A stretch of 64,000 nucleotides of DNA from Pyrenula massariospora (taxonomy: Eukaryota > Ascomycota > Eurotiomycetes > Pyrenulales > Pyrenulaceae), in NCBI GenBank assembly GCA_021030905.1, contig JAGFMI010000012.1, forward strand, positions 992,001 to 1,056,000. The letters run 5' to 3'. The first letter of the stretch is position 1. Each line of letters begins with the position of its first letter. This document shows positions 25,844-36,658 of this stretch, one piece after another. The position numbers and the translations under genes are program-made. The notes below the pieces were generated by a model. The model made no database searches and had not been told where the DNA came from. It worked only from the letters and a program-made list of their open reading frames with translations.

Positions 25844-25915
25844 TTATATTATTATTATTAATTATATTATTATTATTAATTATATTATTATTATTAATTA
25901 TATTATTATTATTAA
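25844..25915 (+). repeat. Perfect 4 x 18-bp AT minisatellite
   Basis: Four identical copies of TTATATTATTATTATTAA stand head to tail within the RIP block, followed by a partial fifth. Confidence 0.9.
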
Positions 25916-26263
25916 TTATATTTTTATAATTAAAATATTCCGCAATGCCGTAAAAAGAATTAAAAAAAATTAAAATTTTTATAAAATATTACCTATTTCT
26001 GATCAATAAAATTTTTAAAAATTTTTATAATATTTTTTAATTATCGTCGTCGTCTCCATAATTTTTTATTTTTTTTAAAAAATTATAATTATTTTTATTA
26101 TATAATAATTTCTTTTTATTTAAATAAAATAATAGGAGTTGAAGGTTGTTAAAATTAATTATAAAAAAATAAAACCTTTGGAGCCGTTATTTCTAAAGCT
26201 ATTATTATTATAATTATTAAGCACTTTTAATTAATTACGATTTTAATAATTTTAAATTATTAT

Positions 26264-26378
26264 TTATAAAAAAATAAATAATTTTATTATTTAGATTTTA
26301 TAATAGCTAACGAATAAATTGCGGCCTAGATTAATTAATATTGAATAGGAATAGCTTAAGCAAACAGTGCAAACACAC
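26264..26378 (+). repeat. Right copy of 115-bp direct repeat bounding the RIP block
   Basis: This is the partner of 11673-11787. Its outer (3') half is GC-normal and reads like the unmutated version, while its inner edge is fully AT-converted. The composition change of the block falls within this repeat. Confidence 0.8.
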
Positions 26379-27414
26379 TATGAAGGATTATAGAGCTGTG
26401 CGTACAGGCGCACAAGGTAAAGGTATGCCAAGACCTCTTCCCAAGGAGGAATGTTTCGCGGGCTGCTCCTGGGGTCAACCTCTCAACCCATTACACATCC
26501 GTTCAACTCCCATCAAATCTACTGTATAATGCTATATTAACGTAGGCATACCATAGGACACGGTTGCAGACGGATTTAGCTCTCTGGCCCTGCTGCAACC
26601 TAGCCGCGGCTCAGATGACTATACTCTTAGGGTAACCCTGGCCAGGTTCTATTCGCAGCGATATGCTACAGTAGAGTACTATGAGGTCAAAACGTAGGAT
26701 TCAAGCAACAAAATCGCCGTCTACGATCAAGATCCGTTTATCTGGGGAAGGACCCTCCAGATAGGGGGCTCTCCCTGAAGCATCGCTTTAAATCATAGCT
26801 TGATTTCTTTGATTCGGCTATGCCTCTATGTCGTTGTACGGCTGCTCATGTGGCTTCAGATGCAACTTTATCATGAAATTCATCGGCGCTGGTTTCCCCT
26901 CGGTCGTTGGAGTGCAAGCAGTCTATTCCGTTTTTTCGTAGAACTATATTGAGCCTCCTAGTGCGCCGGGTTTCTATTATCGAGTCGCGGATCTCATCAC
27001 CCTTAAGTTCAAGTAGACTCTATGCTGGTTGAAGAAGGACAGCTAAGATGCGGCTAACTCGGTTCACTAGGTGATGTTAGATTTGAATAAGTTTTCATCG
27101 AGCATTGCAGGCGAGTAAGCAGATGGCTTTGGCAGAAATGAATTTGAGTATGTAGGGAAAGGCCTGAATCCAAAAGAAAAAATAAGGGAGATCTGTAACT
27201 TTATCGTGCTCTCGGGTCGCTTACTCAGTAGCAATCCCGCCTTATGATACCATACTACTGTCTTTCTTCAACCAAGCTATATGACGTGTAGTCGCATGAG
27301 CCACCACTCTGTGGTAGTGGAAGCAAAGGATATGATACCGCACCACGAAAATTTTGCTCAAGATGATATTCTTGGCATCTTGAACCCCATGCCTGAAACC
27401 TGTGGAAATATTCG
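26379..27414. other. GC-normal stretch between RIP block and HET gene, no gene seen
   Basis: This 1.04 kb stretch has ordinary composition and no supported frame. The 62-codon frame at 26341-26529 starts inside the direct repeat and shows no domain. It may include old transposon or gene remnants below my recognition, plus the 3' UTR of the HET gene. Confidence 0.4.
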
Positions 27415-29337
27415 TCACACAAGAGCAAAGTCCATTTCTTCCCCGATATCATTCTCAATTGCTTCACCATACATAAGACCGTAGACATAGCACTCTCCCA
27501 CCAGCAGGTATCCTGTGGAGACAGGTCTTAAGAGAAACGGGGTATTGCAGCCATATACGATAGCTATTATATCTCCAACCTCGCATTTCCACATCACATT
27601 CGCGAGGAGTCCAGTATCTGTTCCGACAATGCGACTTGCTTGTGTGCTCGTACTGAAGTATTCCATCCAATCGTCTAATGCTTGTTTCAAGCCTCTGCGG
27701 CCTTTCCACCCAAGATGCCACTCGTTAATTGTGCGCCTTATCTTTTGCCATTGACGGACCATCCAAGAACTGCTTTCATCCTCTAACATAAACTTGAGAG
27801 CTACAGCTCGTAGTTCGGATGAAGCGGCATTATAGAGCCCAGCAAAGGCTTTCGTGACCTCTTCGGCAGAAGTATAACCACTAAATAGATAATTTTCACG
27901 ACAGCAAGTCAGAGCCAGCATGTTGTCGCGTGAGCTCTCTTTCGAGTAGAAGTAACATGAGCGGGCAATAGACATGGCGTCGATAACAAAGTCACAGAGG
28001 TTTACCAAAAATTGATAACCAACTGTGGTCGGATCTTCACGGTTTACTCTGCGCATGTAGGCGCCAGTATCTTTCAAGCAACCCACTTGGCGGCCTCTGA
28101 CTCGGAGAACTTGGGCACCATCTGTGATCTCCCACACTCCCTGGAAAGACTTGGATGCTCTAAAGAGTCCTGAAATCATGGGTGGCGGGGAACTAAATCC
28201 TCTTTCGGAAAAAGTCGTCCAATTTGGGACCCAAGAAGGAACTTTAATTTTGGAATCAAGATCCAGCGTGACCATATTCAACAAGTATTTGAGCTCGAGC
28301 TTTTCAATCATCACTCTGGCAAAGTCCGTATATACGTCTGGGGTGGTCTTCCTATAATTAGGTGATATAAGTGCTGCCTCTGAATCCGGGGCAGCAGATA
28401 GCAGACCGTAGATATAATCTCGTGGGTCGCTAGCTTCTTGACTTGTGAATTCTTGAATGAGTTTGGGGAAAGGAAGTAAATGTCGAAGAAGTTTGACGTA
28501 CGCAATCCTTTGGATAAGGTCAGAGCCAGGATTTGGTCTTCTACGGTCAGTAGGTCTTCCGCTCCCAACGTGCCCATGTGCTTTTCTCCTTGGTTGGAGC
28601 ATAGGTTCTAGAGCTATCTGACGGCGAAAATGGCCCCCCAGCTCCTCCATAAGCTCCCACGTGAAAACTTCGTTTCCGCACCGAAATAGTATATTTTCAT
28701 TCATGAGCACTTCTTGGACGACCCAGAGCCTTTCAAACCATTTCCGTGACAGTAATTCAGAAAGATAAACCCACTCAAGTTTACCAGGCTCAGGCAGAAT
28801 AAAATTCTTCGGTAGGATTGTTCCTCCAAAGTCCTCGAGAGAAATTATATAGTCTTGATCTGCAATGCCAGAAAGTGCTTCACAGAGTTCCGTAGCGAAC
28901 TTGATCGCAAGGTGAGTCGTTGGGGCTGCTTCACCTAGCCAAACGATGACACACCGCGCAGATGAATATATAGCCGCCATCACTTTTATCTGGGCGCCAC
29001 GTTCGTCCGAGTCCTCTTGGTTGATGCATATCTGATCGATCCATAATCTTCTTGGCACCTTCTCATCGCGTAGATATTTTAACGCAGTTTCGAGCTGCTG
29101 GGTTATAGATAGCTTTCGGCCATCGCACCAGATATCGACCTTATTATTTTGAGAGCCCCAAGCGTAGGAAAGAGCCTCATATGAGCTCTTTTCTGACTTT
29201 GCTTGACCAATAGATAGAGTCTCAAGCCAGCATTCGACAGGCCAATGCCTCTCAGCAGGAGATAGGATCAGCACTCGGAACTGTTCGGAGGGAGATAAAG
29301 GCTCATAGACATGTTTCTCCATGCTTGATACTAACAT
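27415..29337 (-). CDS. HET-domain (heterokaryon incompatibility) protein
   Basis: This 640-residue, single-exon protein carries the HET domain at about residues 52-205. The signatures are YEALSYAWG (53-61), LWIDQICINQED (98-109) with RGAQIKVMAAIYSSARCVIVWLG following, and later VVQEVLMNENILFRCG. HET proteins can trigger regulated cell death when genetically different hyphae fuse, and the domain is related to TIR folds. The C-terminal half has no recognised partner domain, and contains the common fungal companion segment SDPRDYIYGLLSAA. The start ATG is at 29337, and a second ATG follows five codons later. It appears intact and starts the ordinary-composition region right of the RIP block. Allorecognition is inferred from family only; most HET paralogues are untested. 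Confidence 0.92.
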   Translation of the reverse strand: MLVSSMEKHVYEPLSPSEQFRVLILSPAERHWPVECWLETLSIGQAKSEKSSYEALSYAWGSQNNKVDIWCDGRKLSITQQLETALKYLRDEKVPRRLWIDQICINQEDSDERGAQIKVMAAIYSSARCVIVWLGEAAPTTHLAIKFATELCEALSGIADQDYIISLEDFGGTILPKNFILPEPGKLEWVYLSELLSRKWFERLWVVQEVLMNENILFRCGNEVFTWELMEELGGHFRRQIALEPMLQPRRKAHGHVGSGRPTDRRRPNPGSDLIQRIAYVKLLRHLLPFPKLIQEFTSQEASDPRDYIYGLLSAAPDSEAALISPNYRKTTPDVYTDFARVMIEKLELKYLLNMVTLDLDSKIKVPSWVPNWTTFSERGFSSPPPMISGLFRASKSFQGVWEITDGAQVLRVRGRQVGCLKDTGAYMRRVNREDPTTVGYQFLVNLCDFVIDAMSIARSCYFYSKESSRDNMLALTCCRENYLFSGYTSAEEVTKAFAGLYNAASSELRAVALKFMLEDESSSWMVRQWQKIRRTINEWHLGWKGRRGLKQALDDWMEYFSTSTQASRIVGTDTGLLANVMWKCEVGDIIAIVYGCNTPFLLRPVSTGYLLVGECYVYGLMYGEAIENDIGEEMDFALV

Positions 29338-30548
29338 GAATGCTTCTTACTTGAGTCTCAAACGATATTTCCGTGGATATCATTTGTACAACATTTAGCG
29401 TGGCCTTAGGGTAGGGAAGAATGCTCCTACTTATAGCCCACCAAAGTAGAAGCCTACAGGATCCTGACTTGGCATACTAATTCTGGAAGGCTTCAGCCTT
29501 AGACAGCCGCGCTATTGAAGCCTCGCCACTACTAATAGCTTGTCAGGGGCTTCACCAAAAGCCACTGCGCCATCTCGGCGCGACGCCAAGGAACCCCAAT
29601 TCTATGGGATTCCTCACACAAGTAGGGTACAGGGACATCCAGGGGTGATGGGCTTGTAGCCAGGTCGCACATAGCGGGACTTAATTGCCCTTTCCAGAGG
29701 ACTTCCTGACGTGGCTTTCAGCCTCTCCGCCCCATGCCGAGACTGGCCGCTCCTCTATCCTCAGCCGAACTTTCCCCATCTCACAGCGTTTCCATTGAGA
29801 GCTTGAGAGAAGTACCACGATTGTCATGCTCGCGCACTGGCTGTATGATTATTTTACGCCGTAGTATATGTGTCTTGAACTGTATTCATCTCTACCGGTA
29901 CGCGACCATTTTTACCAGCCGGTATGCCTACCCATAAGGGGATTACTGGCTCCCAAAGGTAGCAAGCTGTTGTGATCAACATCAAATGAAAGAATTTACA
30001 CATTCCGTGTACCTACATCGCCATAATGAGGAGGACGAAGGGGCGAAAATTGTTGGCAGGATGTGTACTTACGACTTACCAATACATCCCATGCGATGTC
30101 GCTGTTTATGACAATTTAACAGTCTTTAAGCGGGGTGATCAGATCATAACTTAACTAGAGGGCCCATGTCAAGTTGCTTTGGTACTGGAATTGGTCTAGC
30201 TACTTGCCTTCCCAGCACTGATGGGTAGGAAACCGCCTCATAGGCTCACGAGATTATCCGGGGTCAGCCATCTTCAGAGTAATGAGAACTAGATTAAATG
30301 AGAATGACGGCCTGTAGCCTGTATTTTACTGGTGAAGACTCAAGCAAAGCATTTGCAAAATTCCATGTCCGAGTGTGGCGTATTGGTGCTCCATGTCAAA
30401 ACTTAATAAGTCCATCCAGGTCAAAACTTCCTAAATTTGATCGCAAGATTTCGCGTTCCCATTCCAGGCATTAACTTGATCTTCAGATCTCCCTCATTAC
30501 TCTTGCATCCTTGCAAGGAACTCGACGCGAAATCCAGGTCGCGCTAAT
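29338..30548. other. Intergenic, no gene seen
   Basis: This 1.2 kb stretch lies upstream of the HET gene and downstream of BTB paralogue 4. The 67-codon + strand frame at 29734-29937 has no features. No RNA gene was recognised. Confidence 0.45.
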
Positions 30549-31386
30549 CTATAATCTGCGTCTCTTCGCATCCACCGGCTTTGAAGATTCAACTGCTAGC
30601 CTCCGTTTCTGCGTAGAGATAACCTCATTCTTCGAGGACACAATTTCCTTGAGCAGTGCCCCAGCGAATACTCCCCCGGACTCAAAAAGCGCCATGAAGT
30701 TGGCATTCTCCAAAAATTCCGACTCCATATTCTTCACCGTCTCCATCACAGCTTCTCTGATGTTGTCTTCAAGTGGCCCTCCGATCGCCCAGAGAGCTGG
30801 TATGGCTGCTACGAAATCATCAAGCATCGATCCGGTAGGATGAAGCAAACAGGTCATGCAATTTTGAATCGTGGATGACGTGTCCATTAAAAGCGCAAGT
30901 TCTTCTCGTTTGTCCGCTATCTTGTAGACCTCGATGTAAAATTCCCAGGTCGAGGATGGTGCAGTCGACCTTCTGAGTTGAGATGTAGAACAAGGGTAGA
31001 AGGTGTAGATCCAATACAAGAGACATTCAACAGCATACGGGTTTTCGTCGTCAAGGTCCACCACGCAAGTCGTTCCTTCTTTAAAAGCACCGCCAAGGGC
31101 AGCTCTGAAATAAGCATTGCGCATACAGATAATGTTCTTGTGTGTCTTGAACTCGACGGAGCCGCATTTTACAACGCAATCTGAGAACAAGCCGGAGTTG
31201 AGAAGTCTCCAGTAAATGGTCAACTCTATCTCTCCTATGTGAGAGATGAAGTGTGTGGTTGGGAACTCACCGTAAATTCTCCTTGGTCAGGTCGTCGTAC
31301 TGTTTCTCATTGCCAATGATGGACTCCTCTGTAGAGTTGTTGCTGCAATTTGCTATCGTCATGGTTGATGGCGAAACGTTCGTCAT
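30549..31386 (-). CDS. BTB/POZ domain protein (BTB paralogue 4)
   Basis: The protein has 257 residues. Exons are 31271..31386 and 30549..31206. The 64-nt phase-2 intron runs from GTGAGT to GGAG and lies at the same codon as in the three other paralogues. The BTB domain follows: LLNSGLFSDCVVKCG, then THKNIICMRNAYFRAAL and YAVECLLYWIYTFYP. The ATG at 31386 is the first in frame; another, eight codons later (31362), could also serve. The C-terminus is helical and ends with a basic cluster (DAKRRRL), comparable with the KRRKRR end of paralogue 3. The function is unknown. It is separated from its siblings only by the RIP block and the HET gene. Confidence 0.83.
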
Positions 31387-32325
31387 CCTTTGGATGTTGA
31401 ATCCGAAGTGGAGAGCTTGCAAACCCGAAAGTAAGTTCCGACTGGCTCCTGAATTTAAGCCGTCGGTCTATCTGCCTACGCTTATCCTTATACGCTCTAG
31501 ATCATTCTCCTCCCCACCAAAGCTTCTGTAAGAAGAATTTCACTAGCCCAAAACAGAGCATTGTAGCATCGACCGTCCGCCAAAAGACGTTATGCTGCAT
31601 TTCAAAACACGCTAAGATGCAGTGCACCCTCAAGAGGGAAAGGTCCATCCCCTCTCCGTTGGATGCGTATGAGCATTTAGGCGGATGCGGGCTTGCATCT
31701 GTGCAGGAATATAAATCTCGCCCCGAGCTAATTAGCAAATACTGTCATGGCTGGGAAGGAATAATTGTCCAAAGTCCGTCTTTTAGGAGAGGGATGAGCA
31801 GAGTACACTGCTGGACGTACGGTCCTGTCTGTATGTACAACAGCGCTCTGGAGCCCTCGTCCCAGAACAGAATGAGGTCCTGTCCGCCGCTCCACGGCCA
31901 ACCGAACCAAATCATCTTCTTTGCAAATGACTCTGAAATCAAGTTGAGTAGGTACCTAGCCACATCCACGATTTTTAGGTCACTAAACGTGCATCGACGA
32001 GAGCGAGTAGACCCCCCTATCCCACGAGTCGCAGGTCACGACTCACGCTCCTCAAGTGACTATGTAAGCTGAGCATGCGTTCCTCGCTAGAGTGTCGCTG
32101 TAGCAGTGTATCTGCTTCCGCAGTTCTTGGTTTTCCGTCAAATACACAGGTTTGCCCAACCTGTCCGCAAACCTCACGTCTCATCGCAATTTTTGAATTT
32201 TGGACTTCAAGCCTCCCTCATTATTACGTGCTTTAACGCTCATTCAACCTCCAATCGTCATAACGTCGTCGCAGAAATATGTCCTGGGTCCCAGAATAAA
32301 GGGTTTTGAGTCCCCTGCATTGTAT
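31387..32325. other. Intergenic, no gene seen
   Basis: This 0.94 kb stretch contains the BTB paralogue 4 promoter and the 3' UTR of the Zn2Cys6 gene. A 151-codon + strand frame (31617-32072) has no ATG-proximal signal or recognisable domain and is not called. Confidence 0.4.
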
Positions 32326-35300
32326 TTACATCCCCGCCCTCGACCCCGGCACGTTCAAGTCCCCTGTATTCACATCCGGCGGGAAAAGCTTGTCCCATTC
32401 CGTCTGCACGGCACAAACGGAGAGTCAGCAAAACCCCTTATACAAGGTTGAAGCAAAACAGAAACAGTCTCCCGCTCCCGAGAACCAATAGCGAAAGGGA
32501 ATGAACAAAACTCACCCAGTCAATATCCAACATCGGCTGATCCCCTCCCCCTCCGCCTCCTCCTCCTCCGCTCCTATAGCCCACTGGCGCGATCCCCGTC
32601 ATCCCAAGCAAACCCACCCCAGGCACAACCCCAGTCGCCGCCCCCGCCCCCGGCGGCGGCCCGGAATAGCTCTGTGCATTCAACACCCCACCCTGCGGTG
32701 CCATGCCCGCGCCCCAGTCGCCCCTCAATGCCGAAATGTCGGGGAAGACGTCCGCTTGGGATTCGGCTTGAGGTGGAGGGGAGGCGCTAGACGAGGTGTG
32801 GCGATGGGAGGATGAGGATGAGGGGGTCGCCGCGGCGGGCTTGGGGTTTTGGGAGATCTGCGGGCGCGCATAGAAGGTCATCGGCGTGTCGAAGGACCAG
32901 GCGGTGTTGGTATTGGCGCTGCCGCTGCCCGTATTTGGGGCGAGGGTTGATTGGGACGGGGATGGTTGCTGTTGCGGGTGTATCGGCGGGGATATCGGCT
33001 GTGGGCTGCGGCTTGACGATGACTTGCGCACCGGCGGCAACCCCGCTCCTCCCGCCGCCGCTGTTGCTGGGGGGCTCGCAGAGGCAGACGCGCGTCGACT
33101 CTCTGTCTCCGCCCGCGCGTATTGGATTAGGTCTTCTGTCGCTCTTTCTCGGAGATCGTGCTTCTTCCGGCTCTGCGCATGTTTGGCCTCGCCGTCTAGC
33201 ACGTTCTGCATCATGTTCACCGGAGTGCGCATCTTTCTGGCGTTGCGGTACGCATTGGCTTTCTCGATCATCTCCTGCATGATCAGGCGCGCCTTGTGGT
33301 CACGAGGCTGGCCAGGGTCACCAACGATGTCTTCGAAGACGTAGTCGAGGCAGCGCCAGATGCGGTCCGCCTCTCGGCGCATAGGGTACGTGTAGATCTC
33401 GACCAAGAGGAGGAGGGCGACATGGTACTGCTGATACGCACCGTTGTTCCAGGCCCAGATGCGCATCGCGGGGTCGGTGTCGAGGATCACCGCGCACTCG
33501 CAGTACTGCACGCCGTACGTTAGGATGAGCTGGCGCAGGCGGTCTGGGATGCGAATGTTGGTGCTGACGTGGTAGCGGTGCAGGACGGAGATGTAGAAGC
33601 GGCCGATGTGTAGGTCGAGGATGGTCTTGGCGGTGCGGTGGATTGGGACGGAGAGGTCGAAGAGGGGTGTGTATTTGTCGAGCATGGCTTTGCGGAAAGA
33701 TTCCACCCGCGCGAGGAGGGAGGTGAGGGTTGTTTCTTTACGTTCAAGGCGCACGCGCTCGACCCAGATCAAACGGTGCATTTCGTTGCATTCGAAGCGG
33801 ATGCGGGTTAGTGTCATGTCTGTGAAGACTGGCGGCGAGTGTTCGGTGGGGTCGGGGTTGTTGAGGAGATCGGCATCGTTGATGGAGAGCGGCATCTGGG
33901 TGTCGAAATCTTCACGGTGTATTCCAGGGCGGGGTCCTTGGACTTCGCAGGTCCGAATATCAAGCATGCAAAGGTGGTACCAAACCAGGCGGCGGACGTG
34001 GGTTTCGATAGGGTCGGCGCCGTACGTTGTGGGGTCGCGGTGGAGACCCATGCATTCCGCGAGGCGGATGGCGGCGCCGACAAGAGCGGAGTGAGCACGG
34101 GACATTTCGGCTTGACACATTGGGATCTGGTATGGTTGTTATCGAAATGTTCATATCACGATTGTGAGATAGCTTACCATGTAAACGACAAGAGCTTGCA
34201 GCACTGAGACCCTTGTGGTGCGTAGAAAATTAGCCCTTGAAAGTGACATTTCAGTACCAGCCTGAAACGTCTCGATCATGCTCTTCTGATTCACGCCGAA
34301 CAGATTATAGACGTCATCTTCCGCATGGCTGACCACAGCAGAAAAGAACACAGCAAACACGATCGCCTGCTGGGAGCCAGTCGGCTCAATTCCCATTGTC
34401 ACATTGTTCCAAAAGCTTTCATAAGTCGCTTGAAAGCTAGGCCAGTGGACGACATGGGCCACAGGATAGACTGCTTTGTAGTACTGTGCGACCAAATTAT
34501 CTGCCGCAAACCTGGATGGAAGGTAGTCGATCATCGAGGATGATTGTCCTTCGATGCTGAAGAAGAAACCAGACCGCGGAGCAATGTATGATGGTCCCGG
34601 TTCAAGGAAAGATCCGCGTCCCGAACTCATGGGACTTGGTTCGTTAGCTGATGGAGGAGACATTTGAGGCGCTGGCTGGGTTCCCATCATAAAATTGACC
34701 TAGTGCCTGTTAGTGGATGTTGACTACCTTGGAGATCTTAAGGGACCTCTTCAGCTATCTTGGGGCGGACGAAGCCTCCAATACGCTCGGTGACCCTGCA
34801 CGTGGTTCAGCTGCCAGAAATGGAAAGCAAAAGATGATAGAACAGACCTCATCTTCCCTAGACGGTAGCCCAAGTCTACGAGATCACCGTCATCAGCAGC
34901 ATCGTCAAGATAAGCGGCATCCTCCATGGCCAGCGGCGTCGGCTCCAAATCTCTCTCGTCTTCCGGCTCATTTTCTTCGTCACCTTCGCTCGAGGAATGT
35001 ACTCCTGGTAATTGGGCGGCCGTGGACGGCCTTCTTCGATCATGCTTCTTAGATGGCTTGGCCTCCACAGCCTTTTCCTTCTGTCTAGCCACATCGTTCT
35101 CTAGGACTCGTTCTAAGCTACCCATTTTCTCTTTGATCTGGGTCAGTTTCATCTGAGACGCGGAGTCCAACGCCGGGGCCAGGAACACGCAGTCCCGGCC
35201 GAACTTGCCACAATTGGTACATGGGTGTAGCTTGTCGCATTTGAGCTTCCGTCGGCGGCATTCTAGACTGGACACGGCCAGTCAGATGTTGTCACGAAGG

Positions 35301-35471
35301 GAAGCAAAGGTTGACTTACCAGCTCGTTATCATGCGGTTTCGCCGCCTTATTCTCGGCTGGCTGCTAGACTGTTGCGCGGCTGGCGCGTGTGAGAGGTGC
35401 GCCGGTGAGATTTGTGCACGCGCATCACTTGCTACGCCTTCCCCGGGGTCTCTAGACCCTGGAGCGCTCAT
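32326..35471 (-). CDS. Zn2Cys6 transcription factor with fungal_trans middle homology region
   Basis: The protein has 943 residues in six exons: 35320..35471, 34848..35267, 34747..34795, 34178..34699, 32516..34126 and 32326..32403. Introns are 47-112 nt. The zinc cluster C51-x2-C54-x6-C61-x5-C67-x2-C70-x6-C77 is formed by joining exons 1 and 2 (the first Cys codon spans the intron). A coiled-coil dimer element follows (about 93-120). The middle homology region contains YYKAVYPVAHVVHWPSF and AAIRLAECMGLHRD. The 49-nt micro-exon encodes MRVTERIGGFVRPKI. The last exon restores the conserved end WDKLFPPDVNTGDL. The Ser/Pro/Gly-rich C-terminal third is low complexity and may be an activation region. 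The donors GTCTGT and GTCCCT of introns 2 and 3 are weak, so that part is the least certain. The target pathway is unknown. Confidence 0.87.
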
Positions 35472-36658
35472 CTTGACAGGCAGTATTGAAGGTTACGCAC
35501 GTAAATGCTGCGGACGTATCTAAAGAGCGGGAGACCAGAGCAGAGACATATGGGGAAGAGACGTTTCAAATAACTTCAATCATTACAGTCGTGAAAAACA
35601 GGAACCCGTCTCCCCTTTTAAAATCCTCCACAAACGGACAACGGTCGTCGTATAATTTCAACTTGAGCGAACACGCAATGGACCAGAGGGCCATGACGCC
35701 GTGGATCTAGGCCAGGCCCCCAAAACGTGCGGTCGCGGGCCCGAGGCTGAACTTTGGCGCTAACATACCTGAGCCACGCGAACCTTAGATTTGACCTCCC
35801 AAGAAGGGTCTGGAGAAATCATAAAAAGACGGTAAAGACGCCATGACCCCTCGCTTTCGCCCAACACTCGCTCTGTAGGTGTGAGAAAGTGTCAGCACGG
35901 AATAGCGACAGCTCCGGAGTGCCCATTCGAGGTGTGCCGATGCGACGCACGCTCATCTGTGGCACGGTGCGCCCAGTGCGTGCTTAAAATTCCCACTTTG
36001 AGGCAATGGTCAAAGCGCACTTGCGGAGGCCAATCCTACAGAATGTCCGTAATTCAAAAAAGGGCTGTCGAGCGTTATGGTCATTTGTCCGCGCATCTTC
36101 GAGCTTCATTCAACCTAGAGCCAACTCCCCCGGTCGGAGATCGTCTTGGTCATCAAAGTCATCCTCAGCCGCTCGCCTCGCTAAGGGGTTTCCTAAGCCT
36201 CAAACGGCTTCTTTGATCGGCTAAGCGGCCCCAAACGGAAAGCGGTGCGATTCGAGGTCTACGAATGAGTTTATGTTTTTTAGGAATAGTTCGAAGTGGC
36301 AATACCAGGATATATTGGAGTAATATGTTGCAAAGCAAAGAACTACTCGACTTGCAGATGGTGAATGGTCAAACATCACGTAAAAACCCCTGGTCCGAGA
36401 TTGGGGTCGACATATTTTCTTGGTGCCTGGCGCCTGGATCTGTGCTCCCTAACTCTCGTTCTCCCATTAGTAGTTGAATGCAAAGCTTAGCCCTTCGATA
36501 AGATCCGCGAGGGAAGGTCAGTTGACATAAATGAACAAGCCCTTAGCTCGTAACATTGCGTTTCCCTATCCCTGTTGCAAAAAGGTATCATATATGCGAA
36601 TAAGAATAATAATTGCGAGCAGGAAGAACCAGCAACTGGAGTATGATTAATATGAATA
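35472..36658. other. Promoter region of the Zn2Cys6 gene, no gene seen
   Basis: This 1.19 kb stretch lies between the start of one regulator gene and the 3' end of the next. Only short featureless frames are open. Confidence 0.45.

Larger units (their letters stand above)
11673..26378. other. AT-rich, gene-free RIP block (about 14.7 kb)
   Basis: Composition falls abruptly to very high A+T at about 11.69 kb and returns to normal at about 26.35 kb. The longest open frame inside is 61 codons. TpA-rich, CpA-poor sequence and transition-only differences between its repeat copies are the signature of repeat-induced point mutation, a genome defence of Pezizomycotina acting on duplicated DNA. The block contains a fossil chromovirus (16,943-23,249). 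The remainder (11.8-16.9 and 23.25-26.26 kb) is too degraded for me to assign, and may be older transposon sequence. Such blocks are usually H3K9-methylated heterochromatin. Confidence 0.92.

Noticed and set aside
11673-26378. Giant Starship-type element
   Set aside because: No tyrosine-recombinase captain gene or cargo is visible, and the block is only 14.7 kb and gene-free. The flanking direct repeats alone do not support it.
11673-26378. Centromere or mitochondrial DNA insert
   Set aside because: AT content would fit, but the LTR element, the transition-only differences and the short length fit RIP-mutated transposons better. No mitochondrial gene is recognisable.
29734-29937. Small plus-strand frame between HET and BTB genes
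   Set aside because: No domain, no signal peptide, and no support from neighbours.
31617-32072. 151-codon plus-strand frame
   Set aside because: There is no recognisable content, and minus-strand frames of similar size overlap it. It probably lies in UTR or promoter DNA.
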